From positions 1,238,501 to 1,302,500 of the forward strand of contig NZ_CP150660.1 of NCBI RefSeq assembly GCF_038023995.1: a DNA stretch of 64,000 nucleotides, written 5' to 3'. Source of the DNA: Polaribacter atrinae (GTDB lineage Bacteria; Bacteroidota; Bacteroidia; Flavobacteriales; Flavobacteriaceae). The notes under the pieces are model-generated. The model worked only from the letters and a program-made list of their open reading frames with translations, did no database searches and was not told where the DNA came from. Shown piece by piece: positions 8,987-19,931 of the stretch (position 1 is its first letter; the number at the start of each line of letters is the position of its first letter). Both the position numbers and the translations under genes were made by a program.

Positions 8987-10081
8987 GTGGGTATAAAACG
9001 CTTATATTTTATTGATATTGTTAGGGCTTTTGCTATTTTAATGATGCTGCAAGGTCATTTTATAGATACGCTTTTAGCTACTTCCTATAGAGATTTAAAT
9101 GACCCTACTTTTATTATATGGTCTTATTTTAGAGGCATAACTGCTCCTACTTTTTTTACAATTTCTGGTTTAATTTTCACCTACCTTTTATTAAAAGCTA
9201 AAGAAAAAGGATTAGAAAAAGAAAGAATGGTAAAAGGAATTACAAGGGGTTTCTTTTTAATTGCCCTTGGTTATTCATTAAGAATCCCCATTTTTAGTTG
9301 GTTTGCTGGTATCTTTAATAATTATTTCTTAGTAATAGATGTACTTCAAATAATAGGCTTGAGCTTAATATTAATTATTTTTTTTTACTTTATCTGCTAT
9401 AAAAAAACTGTTCTTTTCTCAACAATTACACTCGTTCTTGGCATAGGTATCTTTATAACAGAACCCTTATATAGAAGCCTAAATATAGAGTCTATTCCAG
9501 TTTTTTTCAATAATTATATTTCTAAAAGTTATGGTTCTATATTTACAATTGTTCCTTGGTTTGGTTATGTATGTTTTGGGGCCTTTTTAGCTACAATATT
9601 TCATAAGAACTTATTAAAAAAAGGGTTTAAAAAAATAATCATTGCTTCTTTTGTGTTTTCTGGATTCATTTTAATTACGTACTCATCAGATATACTTGTC
9701 TACTTATCCAAATCTATTAACTCTCAACTCTTAATGGATTCTGCTAGCTACAATTACTTATTTACAAGGTTTGGAAATGTATTATTGATATTTGCCTTTT
9801 TTTACACCTTCGAAAAGTATTTAAAAATTCCATTACTATTAAAAGTAGGACAAAAGACACTCTCTATTTATGTAATTCACTTTATTATTATTTATGGTAG
9901 CTTTACGGGCTGTGGTTTAAAAAATATCCTTGGTAAAAACTTAACACCTACAGAAGCCATCTTTGGTGCCATATTGTTCTTAATAATAGTTTGTTTATTA
10001 TCATTTTATTATGCAAAGACAAATACATTTCTATACTTAAATTTAAGAAAGTTTTTTAATAAATTGAAAGCAAAATCATAA
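8987..10081 (+). CDS. Multi-pass membrane acyltransferase, heparan-alpha-glucosaminide N-acetyltransferase-like (DUF1624)
   Basis: This is a predicted inner-membrane protein of 364 residues with about ten hydrophobic segments. The N-terminus RLYFIDIVRAFAILMMLQGH carries the Asp-Arg-His pattern of the DUF1624/HGSNAT superfamily, whose members move acyl groups across the membrane onto glycans or envelope components. The chosen start is GTG at 8987, because the conserved N-terminal motif begins only a few residues later and no ATG is better placed. The stop is 6 bp before the start of a secreted esterase gene, suggesting an operon. One idea is an acylation/deacylation pair acting on a surface polymer; this is inference from adjacency. 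The true acceptor is unknown. Confidence 0.75.
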   Translation: MGIKRLYFIDIVRAFAILMMLQGHFIDTLLATSYRDLNDPTFIIWSYFRGITAPTFFTISGLIFTYLLLKAKEKGLEKERMVKGITRGFFLIALGYSLRIPIFSWFAGIFNNYFLVIDVLQIIGLSLILIIFFYFICYKKTVLFSTITLVLGIGIFITEPLYRSLNIESIPVFFNNYISKSYGSIFTIVPWFGYVCFGAFLATIFHKNLLKKGFKKIIIASFVFSGFILITYSSDILVYLSKSINSQLLMDSASYNYLFTRFGNVLLIFAFFYTFEKYLKIPLLLKVGQKTLSIYVIHFIIIYGSFTGCGLKNILGKNLTPTEAIFGAILFLIIVCLLSFYYAKTNTFLYLNLRKFFNKLKAKS

Positions 10082-10087
10082 TTTAAA

Positions 10088-10975
10088 ATGAAAACTACTT
10101 TATCTCTTTTTTTTATATTATTATTTCTAAATAGCTTTTCTCAAGAAAGGTTTTTAGAAAAAAACACCAATTTTTCTGAATCTACATATACTTATCAACG
10201 AATAAAAAAAGACAAAAATTTAAAATTAGATTTTTATAAGCCTAAAAAGAGAAAAGGCAAAGTTCCCTTACTGATTTATGTACACGGTGGTGGATTTTCA
10301 GGCGGTGATAGAAAAGATAAAGCTGCTACTGATTTTGCTAAAGAAATGGTGCAATATGGCTATGCAGTCGCTTCAATATCGTATCGATTAACCATGAAAG
10401 GAATTGGGTTTGGTTGCACAACAAGTTCTGTATTAAAAATAGCCGCTTTTAACGATGTTTCTAAAGATATAAGTTATGCTGTAAAATATTTTTTAAAGCG
10501 TAAAAACAAGTTTAAAATAGATACTGATAAAATAATTTTAGTAGGTTCTAGTGCTGGTGCGGAAGCTGTTTTAAATTTAGCGTATGTTTATGAAAACAAA
10601 ATATTAGATACGAACTTTAAATTTGCAGGAATTATTGCAATGGCAGGTGCAACAATTTCTATTGATAAAATAACGACAGAAACTGCGATTCCTACACAAT
10701 TATTCCACGGAATACAAGACGATTTAGTTCCTTATAACATAGCTTCTCATCATTATTGTAAAAAAGATGCTACTGGTTATTTGCCTCTTTTTGGTTCTAA
10801 AGCTATTGCCGAAAAATTAAAGTTAATTAAGAAACCTTTTTATTTATATAGTGTTAAAAATGGAGATCATAGTTGGAATGCTAGACCAATTTATCAATGT
10901 AAAAATGAAATAATAGACTTTTTATATTACGATGTTTTAAAACATCAAAACAGACAAGTTGAAACAGCAATTTAA
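10088..10975 (+). CDS. Secreted alpha/beta-hydrolase (carboxylesterase/lipase-like)
   Basis: This alpha/beta-hydrolase of 295 residues is probably periplasmic or secreted. A signal peptide ends near FSQ (residue 19). The oxyanion motif HGGGF is at about residues 60-64 and the nucleophile elbow GSSAG at about 155-159. The Asp of QDDLVPY (about 215) and the His of NGDHSWN (about 260) complete a plausible Ser-Asp-His triad. The HGGG plus GxSxG arrangement is that of the BD-FAE/hormone-sensitive-lipase-like esterases, some of which remove acetyl or feruloyl groups from carbohydrates. It follows the acyltransferase gene by 6 bp and is closed by a strong bidirectional terminator. The substrate is not evident. 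Confidence 0.82.
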   Translation: MKTTLSLFFILLFLNSFSQERFLEKNTNFSESTYTYQRIKKDKNLKLDFYKPKKRKGKVPLLIYVHGGGFSGGDRKDKAATDFAKEMVQYGYAVASISYRLTMKGIGFGCTTSSVLKIAAFNDVSKDISYAVKYFLKRKNKFKIDTDKIILVGSSAGAEAVLNLAYVYENKILDTNFKFAGIIAMAGATISIDKITTETAIPTQLFHGIQDDLVPYNIASHHYCKKDATGYLPLFGSKAIAEKLKLIKKPFYLYSVKNGDHSWNARPIYQCKNEIIDFLYYDVLKHQNRQVETAI

Positions 10976-10981
10976 AGGCAT

Positions 10982-11018
10982 AAAAAAAGCGAAACTTAAT
11001 AGTTTCGCTTTTTTTATT
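10982..11018. terminator. Bidirectional intrinsic terminator between the esterase and phytase genes
   Basis: An inverted repeat AAAAAGCGAAAC / GTTTCGCTTTTT with a 6-base loop, with A and T runs outside, serves the two convergent genes. Confidence 0.9.
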
Positions 11019-11034
11019 ATAAATTTTTATTTTT

Positions 11035-12057
11035 TTACTTTAATAATTTATCCAAATCATAAAAATAAAAATCTTTAACATCATTCATTGCTACAAATAA
11101 ACCGCTTTTAAAGGTATCGTTTAAAGACACGGTAACCACATCACATCCATCTGTTTCGGTAGTTGATAGATTAACTGCTTTTACAAACTCATTCGTTTGT
11201 CTATCAAACAAGTTAAATTGTCCTTTTTGTTGATCAGAAACAATAATATACCCCTTCTCATTCTCAAATTTAGCAATTGCAATACCTTCTATATCTCTTT
11301 GAAAAAATTCACCTCCAAAACAAGCAATCTCTTTATTTCCTTTAGATGGTTCTGCATAATATTTACGAACACAATGTCCTTCATCTGAATAGTAAACATA
11401 GCCCATTTCTGCATCAACAGCAATGGCTTCAATTTCTTTTATACCACTAAACTGCCCAAACTTCCTAACTAAAGTTGCTGTTACATTATTGTTTTCTGAA
11501 ACCAATTTATACTGATATAAATACCCTTCTTTAGGTCCTGTTTTTCTACCAACTATTGCATAAAAACTTCCATCAATCGGACTCTTATAAATAGCAACTC
11601 CCATTGGTAATTTGTTTTCTAGAATCGTTTCATCTTCAAAAACAAGAAAGCCACCTTGGTCTAAAGGTTTCATCTCTGGTACAGAAAACATTCTAATTTG
11701 CTGTTCTTCTCTTTCTGTAAAAATTAAAACATCTACTTTTACAGAATCGTTTAGCTGAAAACCATATTCTAAATCTACATTATTAGGTCTTTTTATATTT
11801 CTGATGGTTTTATCTTCTATGATTTTTCCTTGTAAATTGTATGCATAAATTGCTCCATTGCTTTCTTTATCAGTACCAAAAACAATACTTTTTGATGCGT
11901 CCGTTGGATGAATCCAAATTGCCGGATCATCTGTGTCATTTATAGATTTTTCTGTAATTACATCTGGTGCTATTGCAGGTAATTTACTACCAGAATTACA
12001 CGATAACAATGTTACTATTCCTAAAAATAGGATACTATTTTTTATATTTAATTTCAT
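11035..12057 (-). CDS. Beta-propeller phytase, predicted lipoprotein
   Basis: This is a 3-phytase of the beta-propeller type (myo-inositol-hexakisphosphate phosphohydrolase, calcium-dependent) of 340 residues. The N-terminus has a lipoprotein signal with Cys in LLSCNSG (about residue 20). The family hallmarks DDPAIW (about 42-47) and NNVDLEYGF (about 92-100) are present. Further acidic loops such as EIEAIAVDAE and DIEGIAIA recur at propeller-blade spacing. It should sit in the outer membrane or periplasm and release phosphate from phytate. It is 18 bp downstream of a TonB-dependent receptor gene and probably cotranscribed. In marine Bacteroidota such pairs are thought to serve phosphate scavenging. 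No PhoB-type box was recognised. Confidence 0.9.
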   Translation of the reverse strand: MKLNIKNSILFLGIVTLLSCNSGSKLPAIAPDVITEKSINDTDDPAIWIHPTDASKSIVFGTDKESNGAIYAYNLQGKIIEDKTIRNIKRPNNVDLEYGFQLNDSVKVDVLIFTEREEQQIRMFSVPEMKPLDQGGFLVFEDETILENKLPMGVAIYKSPIDGSFYAIVGRKTGPKEGYLYQYKLVSENNNVTATLVRKFGQFSGIKEIEAIAVDAEMGYVYYSDEGHCVRKYYAEPSKGNKEIACFGGEFFQRDIEGIAIAKFENEKGYIIVSDQQKGQFNLFDRQTNEFVKAVNLSTTETDGCDVVTVSLNDTFKSGLFVAMNDVKDFYFYDLDKLLK

Positions 12058-12075
12058 ATTTTCTAATTTCTATTT

Positions 12076-14910
12076 TTAAAATAAATCATATTTTAAACCA
12101 AAAGTTATTCTTCTACCATAATATTCCATTTGCATTGTTCTACCACTTTCTCCTTGGTAATAACGTAATGGTTGGTTGGTCAAATTATTTACACTCGCAT
12201 AAATACTTAAGTTTTTGTTAATGGAATAACCTGTACTAAAATCTAAGAAAAATTGTTTATCGTAATAGCGATCATCAAACTCACTCCCTCCTATTTCATC
12301 TACATAAGCATCAGAAAAATTACCAGAAAGTCTTGCATTAAATTTACGATCTGCATATCCTAAAGAAGCATTTAACATATTTGGTGTTGTATTAGGTAAA
12401 TCTATGTCTTCTCTTTCCTCTCCGTCTTCGTTACGAATTCCGTTTGCATCCGAAGTTAAAAAAGTATAATTGGCATACACACTAAAGTTTTTAAGGAAAC
12501 CAGGTAAAAAATCTAATTTTCTTTGGATTGCTAATTCTACTCCAAAAATAGATGCTTTCTCTCCGTTTAAAGGTTGATAAACTTCAAAACCAGTAGTTCC
12601 TGGTCCAAAAGCGTCTGTAGTTGTTTCCGATTGAAAGGTATACGTAAAGTCTTTGATGTTTTTGTAGAATAAACCTCCAGATAGAATACCTACATTCTCA
12701 AAATAAGTTTCTGCCATCACGTCAAAGTTCATAGAAGTTGTTGGCTTTAAATTCGGGTTTCCTAAAAACACTTCTTCATCTCCCGTTACAACATCTAAAG
12801 TTGGTGTAATATCTACGTAATTTGGTCTTGCTAACGTATTTGTCCAAGCAAATCTTACAACCGTTTTATCAGAAACATCGTATTTAAAATGGAGACCTGG
12901 CATTAAATTAGAATAAGAACTTTCTTCTGTTAAAGTACCGTCTAAAGTATCTTCATCTAAAATATTATTTCCTGTTGCAGTTAATTTTGTGTGTTCTAAT
13001 CGTACACCTACCAATACACTTAACTTGTCAGACAATCTTTGATTTGTCATAACATAACTCGCAAATACATTTTCCTTTACATTATAATTAGCTCTTAAAA
13101 ATTCATCACTTACTGTTTCACCGTTCGTTAAATCTAAAGCCCCTAACCATTCTTCATCAGCAAATAGACCTGCTTGGTATTGACTACCTGCTAAATAATC
13201 TGGATTCGAATAATCTTTTGTTGGTATAGCCGATAATATAGGATAAGCATCTTCTAAATCATATTCAAAAAAATCGTTATCTCTTAATTTTGTTTTAAAA
13301 CGGCCTCTAAATCCAAATTTAATAAATCCGTCTCCATGACCAAAAAAGTCTGATGGTAATTCAAAATTAACATAAGCATTAAAGTCTTTTTCTTCTGTAT
13401 ATTGATTTTCTTCTGTGATTTCACCAAACTCAAAACTAGAAAGGTCATTAAAATCTGATGAATTTACAGCAGTAAACAATGGAAATCTAGTGTCAGAAAT
13501 AGCATTGTTAATACTATATTCAGTTTCAAATTCTGCATAACGTTCGTTTAATCTTTCTTCGGATGCCTTTGCATAAGAAGACATCCAATCAATTTTTAAT
13601 TTACCAACAACATGATTACCGCCAAGTGTATAATTTTGCATTTTTTGATCTTCTAAACGTCTATTTTTATTTCGATCGTTATCGATACCTCCTTTAGATT
13701 GTCTTTTAACTTCTACAGGAAACATTGTTGGTGTATTATCTGTAATGGTAAAATCTCCAAGTCCTATATCTTCTGCATCTAAAATCTCATGTTCTAATCT
13801 AAAACGATTTTCTCTATCGTCTCTCCAATTATACATCGATTTAAAATAAATGTTATTGTCATCATTAATTTGATAATCGAAGTTTGCAGAAAAACTTCTA
13901 CGGACTCTTTGTACTAAATAAGTACGTTCTTCAAAAACATTTGTGTATGGGTTTACTTCCATTTCTACTTCTTCACCTGCATCATTTGTATATGCAAATT
14001 CATCTGTCCATTCTGCTTCCACATCATGAGAGCCAAAATCATTATCATTAATAGTTGCAGAAATCATCCAACCAAATTTTCTGTTTTTAGAACGATCTCC
14101 AACTAAAAAAGAACCATTTAATATCCTTTTGTTTGTAATTGTATTTACACCCGATCCTGCTGTAGCAGAAAGTCTAAAACTTTGAGGAGAAGTTCTTGTT
14201 ATTAAATTTACAGATCCTCCCAAAGCATCTGCATCCATATCTGGCGTTACAGCTTTGTTAACTTGAATAGACTGTATCATGTCCGACGGAATTAAATCCA
14301 TCTGTACATTTCTATTATCCCCTTCTGCAGACGGAATTCTACTTCCATTAAGAGTTACAGAGTTTAACTGAGGTGAAAGACCTCTAATAATAATATTTCT
14401 AGCTTCTCCTTGATCTACTTGCATCGTAATACCAGGAATTCTTTTAACAGCATCCCCAATATTTGCATCCGGAAATTTACCAATCTGATCTGTAGAAACA
14501 ACATTGGTAATATTTAAATTATTCTTTTGAGTGTTTAATGCTTTAGATTGACTACCCAAGCTATAAGATGTAATTAAAACATCATCTAATTGAATACTTT
14601 CTGAAACAAGTGCTATTTTTACGGAAGTAGTTTCATTTTCTTTTACAACAACTTCTTGTAAAATATCTTTAAAACCTAAATAAGTTATTCTTATAGTGTG
14701 TGTACCAGCTGGTACAGCAACTATGGTGAATTTTCCATCAAAATTAGAAATATCACCTTTTTTAAGCGATTCTATAAAAACATTTGCACCTGGTACATAA
14801 AGTCCTTCTTTATCAGTAATAAGCCCTTGTATTTTACCGGTTTGTGCAAACGCATTTAACGAGAGAAACATCGTTAATAAGAATAAATTAAAATTATAAA
14901 ATTGTTTCAT
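12076..14910 (-). CDS. TonB-dependent outer-membrane receptor paired with phytase
   Basis: This is an active-transport receptor of 944 residues. After a signal peptide (about 1-22, ending AFAQ) comes a carboxypeptidase-regulatory-like beta-sandwich (about 25-110, GKIQGLITDKEGLYVPGANV) common in Bacteroidota receptors. The plug domain follows (about 130-240), with PGITMQVDQGEARNIIIRGL-type signatures, and then a 22-strand barrel to the C-terminal Phe (ITFGLKYDLF). No SusD-like lipoprotein is adjacent, so it is not a classical SusCD pair. Linkage to the phytase gene suggests import of phytate, lower inositol phosphates or chelated metal; the ligand is an inference. A TACTTTTG -7 box lies 21 bp before the start codon. 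Confidence 0.9.
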   Translation of the reverse strand: MKQFYNFNLFLLTMFLSLNAFAQTGKIQGLITDKEGLYVPGANVFIESLKKGDISNFDGKFTIVAVPAGTHTIRITYLGFKDILQEVVVKENETTSVKIALVSESIQLDDVLITSYSLGSQSKALNTQKNNLNITNVVSTDQIGKFPDANIGDAVKRIPGITMQVDQGEARNIIIRGLSPQLNSVTLNGSRIPSAEGDNRNVQMDLIPSDMIQSIQVNKAVTPDMDADALGGSVNLITRTSPQSFRLSATAGSGVNTITNKRILNGSFLVGDRSKNRKFGWMISATINDNDFGSHDVEAEWTDEFAYTNDAGEEVEMEVNPYTNVFEERTYLVQRVRRSFSANFDYQINDDNNIYFKSMYNWRDDRENRFRLEHEILDAEDIGLGDFTITDNTPTMFPVEVKRQSKGGIDNDRNKNRRLEDQKMQNYTLGGNHVVGKLKIDWMSSYAKASEERLNERYAEFETEYSINNAISDTRFPLFTAVNSSDFNDLSSFEFGEITEENQYTEEKDFNAYVNFELPSDFFGHGDGFIKFGFRGRFKTKLRDNDFFEYDLEDAYPILSAIPTKDYSNPDYLAGSQYQAGLFADEEWLGALDLTNGETVSDEFLRANYNVKENVFASYVMTNQRLSDKLSVLVGVRLEHTKLTATGNNILDEDTLDGTLTEESSYSNLMPGLHFKYDVSDKTVVRFAWTNTLARPNYVDITPTLDVVTGDEEVFLGNPNLKPTTSMNFDVMAETYFENVGILSGGLFYKNIKDFTYTFQSETTTDAFGPGTTGFEVYQPLNGEKASIFGVELAIQRKLDFLPGFLKNFSVYANYTFLTSDANGIRNEDGEEREDIDLPNTTPNMLNASLGYADRKFNARLSGNFSDAYVDEIGGSEFDDRYYDKQFFLDFSTGYSINKNLSIYASVNNLTNQPLRYYQGESGRTMQMEYYGRRITFGLKYDLF

Positions 14911-14930
14911 TATTTAGTTTTTTTATAATG

Positions 14931-14938
14931 CAAAAGTA
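14931..14938 (-). promoter_or_regulatory. -7 element (TACTTTTG) for the receptor/phytase operon
   Basis: TACTTTTG matches TAnnTTTG on the minus strand, 20 bp upstream of the ATG at 14910. No TTG was found at the normal upstream distance. Confidence 0.5.
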
Positions 14939-15101
14939 AATTTGGATTTACTTAACATTATTAACTAATTAAAAACAAAAAGCTAATTTTATACTTAGTT
15001 TTAACGTGAATTAACGTTAACTTTAAAATGAATTAATATAAATTTCAAACAACAAAAACAACTTAAACCAACCTACTTACTATAGAAATATAAGTAAAAA
15101 A

Positions 15102-15127
15102 AAAGACCGCTTTAAAAGCAGTCTTTA
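15102..15127 (-). terminator. Intrinsic terminator after the DUF3467 gene
   Basis: A hairpin AAAGACTGCTTT / AAAGCGGTCTTT (minus strand, one mismatch) is followed by a run of at least seven T residues. It is placed just after the stop codon at 15137. Confidence 0.82.
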
Positions 15128-15136
15128 TTCTATTTA

Positions 15137-15448
15137 TTAAGCCTGTCCTGTAGGCCCAAAATTCATTGGAATTGGAGGTTGTTCATAATCTTTAATTTCA
15201 CCATGTTGTTCTTCAAACTTTCTAACATTATCTGCTAAAGCTTGGGACAACCTCTTTGCATGCTGTGGCGTTAGTATAATTCTAGATTTTACTTTTGCCT
15301 TTGGTACACCTGGCATAATATTAATAAAATCAACAATAAATTCTGACATAGAATGATTAATAATTGCTAGATTAGAATACGTCCCTTCTGCAATTTCTTG
15401 ATCTAACTCAATATTTATTTGTCCGTCTTTGTTTTGATTTTCTTCCAT
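15137..15448 (-). CDS. DUF3467 family protein
   Basis: This small cytoplasmic protein of 103 residues belongs to the DUF3467 family, whose function is unknown. The core NLAIINHSMSEFIVDFINIMPG, the following KSRIILTPQHAKRLSQALADN and the C-terminal PPIPMNFGP are the segments I recognise as conserved. In Bacteroidota this gene commonly follows rpoC, as it does here. A terminator-like inverted repeat separates it from rpoC, so it may have its own promoter, although none is obvious. A link to transcription is suggested only by this location. Confidence 0.85.
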   Translation of the reverse strand: MEENQNKDGQINIELDQEIAEGTYSNLAIINHSMSEFIVDFINIMPGVPKAKVKSRIILTPQHAKRLSQALADNVRKFEEQHGEIKDYEQPPIPMNFGPTGQA

Positions 15449-15554
15449 AATTAAAATTGTCTATTTGTTAAGTCTAGTAATTGAAAAATCGTAAAAAAAT
15501 ATGAATTACACTCGTAAAATTTCACAATTCTATTTATTAAAAGGCATAAAAACA

Positions 15555-15607
15555 AAAAAGTTGAATTGAATAGCGTAAATAAGTTACCCTAAACAATTCA
15601 ACTTTTT
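15555..15607 (-). terminator. Intrinsic terminator of the rpoBC transcript
   Basis: A 14-bp inverted repeat AAAAAGTTGAATTG / CAATTCAACTTTTT with a loop of about 25 bases lies 39 bp beyond the rpoC stop codon. It has T runs on both sides. Confidence 0.75.
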
Positions 15608-15645
15608 AATAATTAAACTTTTAAACGTTAATACGTTTCGTATAT

Positions 15646-18600
15646 TTAGAAACTTTTTTCTATTTCGTCTTTAGGACCAACTAGAATTTTTTCATAAGCT
15701 CTCATACCTGTACCTGCTGGAATTCTCTTACCAACAATTACATTTTCTTTTAAGCCTTCTAACGTATCTATTTTACCACTAACAGCAGCCTCGTTTAATA
15801 CTTTTGTAGTTTCCTGGAAAGAAGCTGCAGAAATAAACGATTTTGTTTGAAGTGATGCTCTTGTAATACCTTGTAAAACTTGTTCTGCTGTTGCAGGTTT
15901 AGCTTCTCTAGCTACTACTAAGTTCTGATCATTTCTTCTTAATAAAGAATTTTCATCTCTTAATTGACGAGCAGTAATAATTTGACCTGCATTTAAGTTT
16001 TCTGAATCTCCAGCATCTTCAACAACTTTCATTCCAAAAATATCATCGTTGTCTTTGATAAAGTCAATCTTATGAACTAGTTGATTCTCTAATAATAAAG
16101 TATCTCCAGAGTCAATAATTTTAACTTTACGCATCATTTGACGTACAACAACCTCAAAATGTTTGTCGTTAATTTTTACACCTTGTAAACGATATACTTC
16201 TTGAATTTCGTTTACTAAGTACATTTGTACTGCAGATGGTCCTTGAATTCTTAAAATATCTGAAGGAGTTGTTGCTCCATCTGATAAAGGCATTCCTGCT
16301 TTAATAAAGTCATTTTCTTGAACTAAAATCTGATTAGAAAGTTTAACTAAATACTTACTAATGTCTCCTGTTTTAGATTCAACAATAATTTCTCTATTTC
16401 CACGCTTAATTTTACCGAAAGAAACAACACCATCAATCTCAGAAACAACAGATGGATTAGAAGGATTACGTGCTTCGAATAATTCTGTTACACGTGGTAA
16501 ACCTCCTGTAATATCCCCAGCTTTACCAGATTTTCTTGGTATCTTAACTAAAGTATGACCGCTTTCTACTTTATCTCCATCATTAACCATTAAGTGTGCA
16601 CCTAAAGGTAAACTATAAGAACGTAAAGCATTACCAAGATCATCTTCAATAATTAAAGATGGAATGATTTTTTTGTTTTTAGAATCAATCATTACGATCT
16701 CTTGGAAACCAGTTTGCTCATCTACTTCTACAGAGTAATTGATACCTTGTATTAAATTATCAAACTTAACTTTTCCTGTAAACTCAGAAACAATAACCCC
16801 GTTAAATGGATCCCATTGAACAATAGCGTCTCCCTTTTTAATAGATTTTAAATCTTTATCAAAAATGATCGAACCATAAGGAAGGATATTAGTACTTTGA
16901 GTAATTCCTGTTTTCTTATCAATAATTTTAATCTCAGCAGTTCTAGAAATTACAATGTCGATTTCTTTACCTTCATTGTCTTTACCAGTTACTGTACGTA
17001 AATCATCTATAACAACTTTACCATCAAACTTAGCAATTAATTTATTTTCTTCAGATATATTACCTGCAACCCCACCAACGTGGAATGTACGTAATGTTAA
17101 CTGTGTACCAGGTTCTCCAATAGATTGTGCTGCAATTACACCAACTGCCTCACCAATTTGTACTTTATTAAGTGTAGACAAACTTTGTCCATAACATTTT
17201 GCACAAATACCTTTTGTAGATTCACATGTTAACGCAGATCTTACTTCTACAGCATCAATTCCAGACTTTTCAACAGCTACTGCTAATTGATAAGAAATTG
17301 GTTGATTTGCTTTTAAAAGAATTTCTTCCGTTAATGGGTGATATACATCGTTTAATGAAACTCTACCTTCAATTCTCTCTGATAAAGATTCTACAATCTC
17401 ATCATTTTTCTTTAAAGGAGCTACTTCTAAACCTCTTAATGTACCACAATCTTCTTCATTAATAATAACATCTTGAGAAACATCTACTAATCTACGAGTT
17501 AAGTAACCAGCATCTGCAGTTTTTAACGCCGTATCCGCAAGTCCTTTACGAGCACCGTGAGTAGAGATAAAGTATTCAAGAATTGATAAACCTTCCTTAA
17601 AGTTAGAAAGAATCGGGTTCTCAATAATTTCTCCACCTCCAGCAGTAGATTTCTTAGGTTTTGCCATTAATCCACGCATACCTGTTAACTGACGAATTTG
17701 TTCTTTAGAACCCCTTGCACCAGAATCAAGCATCATGTAAACCGAGTTGAAACCTTGTTGATCTTCACGTAAACGTTTCATAGATAACTCAGTTAAATCG
17801 TTATTGGTTCTACCCCAAATATCAATTACCTGATTATAACGCTCTTTTTGCGTTAACATACCCATGTTATAATTCCCTACAATGATATCCACCTCTTTAT
17901 TGGCTTCATCAATCATAGCTTGTTTTTCTTTAGGAATAATAATATCCCCTAATGAGAAAGATAAACCACCTTGGAAGGCAAATTTATATCCCATATTTTT
18001 TATATTATCTAAGAATTCTCCTGTTGTAGGAATATCTGTAGCTTTTAAAATACCACCAATAATTCCACGTAAGTTTTTCTTAGTTAATACTTCATTAATG
18101 TAACCAGCTTTCGCAGGAACAACTTCGTTAAATAAAACTCTACCAACAGTAGTTTTTATAATTTTTCTAACTTGTTCTCCGTTCTCATCAACGTCGTAAG
18201 TTCTTACTTTAATTCCAGCATTTAAGTCAACCATTTCTTCGTTAAAAGCAATCGTTACTTCTTCTGGTGAATAAAAAGTTAATCCTTCTCCTTTAATTTT
18301 AACTTCTGGAGTAGAGATTCTCTCTTTAGTCATATAGTATAAACCAAGTACCATATCCTGAGAAGGTACAGTAACTGGAGCACCATTTGCAGGGTTTAAG
18401 ATATTATGAGAAGCCAACATTAATAATTGTGCTTCTAAAATAGCTTCTGGTCCTAATGGTAAGTGAACTGCCATTTGATCCCCATCAAAATCCGCATTAA
18501 ATGCAGAACATGCTAATGGATGTAATTGAATTGCTTTTCCTTCAATTAATTTTGGTTGAAAAGCTTGTATACCTAGTCTGTGTAAAGTAGGAGCCCTGTT

Positions 18601-19920
18601 TAATAAAACTGGATGTCCTTTAATTACATTTTCTAAAATATCCCAAACAACTGGCTCTTTTCTATCTATTATTTTCTTTGCAGATTTAACTGTTTTTACA
18701 ATTCCTCTTTCAATTAGTTTTCTAATTACAAAAGGCTTGTAAAGTTCAGCTGCCATATCTTTTGGCAATCCACATTCAGACAATTTCATTTCTGGTCCAA
18801 CAACAATTACAGAACGTGCAGAATAATCAACACGCTTTCCTAATAAATTCTGACGGAAACGTCCTTGTTTACCTTTTAATGAATCTGATAAAGATTTTAA
18901 AGGTCTGTTAGATTCGGTTTTTACTGCAGATGATTTACGTGTGTTATCAAATAAAGAATCTACAGACTCTTGTAACATACGTTTCTCATTACGTAAAATA
19001 ACTTCAGGAGCTTTTATTTCAACCAATCTTTTTAAACGATTGTTTCTAATAATAACTCTTCTATAAAGGTCATTTAAATCTGAAGTTGCAAAACGTCCAC
19101 CATCTAAAGGAACTAAAGGTCTTAATTCTGGTGGAATAACTGGTACAGCTTTCATAATCATCCATTCTGGATGATTCTCTCTATTCTTTTGAGAGTCTCT
19201 AAATGCTTCAACAACATTTAAACGTTTTAAAGCTTCAGTTTTACGTTGTTTAGACGTTTCTGTATTTGCTTTATGTCTTAATTCAAAAGACAACGCATCT
19301 AAATCGATACGTGCTAATAAATCAATTAAACATTCAGCACCCATTTTAGCGATAAACTTATTTGGGTCAGAATCATCTAAGTATTGGTTGTCTTGTGGTA
19401 ACTCATCAGCAATATCTAAATATTCCTCTTCTGTTAAGAAATCCATTTTTTGTAATGGTTCTCCTTCCACATTTTTTGCAATACCTGGTTGAATTACTAC
19501 ATAACGTTCGTAGTAAATAATCATATCTAACTTCTTAGATGGCAAACCTAAAAGGTATCCCATTTTGTTAGGTAATGATCTAAAGTACCAAATATGAGCA
19601 ACAGGCACTACCAAGTTGATATGCCCTACTCTTTCTCTACGTACTTTCTTTTCTGTTACTTCTACACCACATCTATCACAAACGATACCTTTGTAGCGAA
19701 TTCTTTTGTACTTTCCACAAGCACATTCATAATCCTTTACAGGACCAAAAATACGCTCACAAAATAAACCATCTCTTTCTGGCTTGTGTGTACGGTAATT
19801 TATAGTTTCTGGTTTTAAAACTTCACCTTTAGAAATTTCTAAAATAGCTTCTGGTGATGATAAACCAATTGAGATTTTGTTAAACTTTTTTACAGTGTAT
19901 TTCTCTTGTTTTCTTGCCAT
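15646..19920 (-). CDS. rpoC: DNA-directed RNA polymerase subunit beta'
   Basis: This is the largest catalytic subunit of RNA polymerase, 1424 residues, a normal Bacteroidota length. The N-terminal zinc site [20 protein letters not shown] is at about residues 66-85. The catalytic magnesium loop NADFDGDQM begins at residue 475 with the three Asp at 477, 479 and 481. The second zinc site around CEST and CAKCYGQ is at about 900-915. The trigger loop and bridge helix regions are intact. It is the last gene of the rpl-rpoBC transcription unit, 79 bp after rpoB. That gap is occupied by an inverted repeat. Confidence 0.99.
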   Translation of the reverse strand: MARKQEKYTVKKFNKISIGLSSPEAILEISKGEVLKPETINYRTHKPERDGLFCERIFGPVKDYECACGKYKRIRYKGIVCDRCGVEVTEKKVRRERVGHINLVVPVAHIWYFRSLPNKMGYLLGLPSKKLDMIIYYERYVVIQPGIAKNVEGEPLQKMDFLTEEEYLDIADELPQDNQYLDDSDPNKFIAKMGAECLIDLLARIDLDALSFELRHKANTETSKQRKTEALKRLNVVEAFRDSQKNRENHPEWMIMKAVPVIPPELRPLVPLDGGRFATSDLNDLYRRVIIRNNRLKRLVEIKAPEVILRNEKRMLQESVDSLFDNTRKSSAVKTESNRPLKSLSDSLKGKQGRFRQNLLGKRVDYSARSVIVVGPEMKLSECGLPKDMAAELYKPFVIRKLIERGIVKTVKSAKKIIDRKEPVVWDILENVIKGHPVLLNRAPTLHRLGIQAFQPKLIEGKAIQLHPLACSAFNADFDGDQMAVHLPLGPEAILEAQLLMLASHNILNPANGAPVTVPSQDMVLGLYYMTKERISTPEVKIKGEGLTFYSPEEVTIAFNEEMVDLNAGIKVRTYDVDENGEQVRKIIKTTVGRVLFNEVVPAKAGYINEVLTKKNLRGIIGGILKATDIPTTGEFLDNIKNMGYKFAFQGGLSFSLGDIIIPKEKQAMIDEANKEVDIIVGNYNMGMLTQKERYNQVIDIWGRTNNDLTELSMKRLREDQQGFNSVYMMLDSGARGSKEQIRQLTGMRGLMAKPKKSTAGGGEIIENPILSNFKEGLSILEYFISTHGARKGLADTALKTADAGYLTRRLVDVSQDVIINEEDCGTLRGLEVAPLKKNDEIVESLSERIEGRVSLNDVYHPLTEEILLKANQPISYQLAVAVEKSGIDAVEVRSALTCESTKGICAKCYGQSLSTLNKVQIGEAVGVIAAQSIGEPGTQLTLRTFHVGGVAGNISEENKLIAKFDGKVVIDDLRTVTGKDNEGKEIDIVISRTAEIKIIDKKTGITQSTNILPYGSIIFDKDLKSIKKGDAIVQWDPFNGVIVSEFTGKVKFDNLIQGINYSVEVDEQTGFQEIVMIDSKNKKIIPSLIIEDDLGNALRSYSLPLGAHLMVNDGDKVESGHTLVKIPRKSGKAGDITGGLPRVTELFEARNPSNPSVVSEIDGVVSFGKIKRGNREIIVESKTGDISKYLVKLSNQILVQENDFIKAGMPLSDGATTPSDILRIQGPSAVQMYLVNEIQEVYRLQGVKINDKHFEVVVRQMMRKVKIIDSGDTLLLENQLVHKIDFIKDNDDIFGMKVVEDAGDSENLNAGQIITARQLRDENSLLRRNDQNLVVAREAKPATAEQVLQGITRASLQTKSFISAASFQETTKVLNEAAVSGKIDTLEGLKENVIVGKRIPAGTGMRAYEKILVGPKDEIEKSF

Positions 19921-19931
19921 GTCTTTTGATA

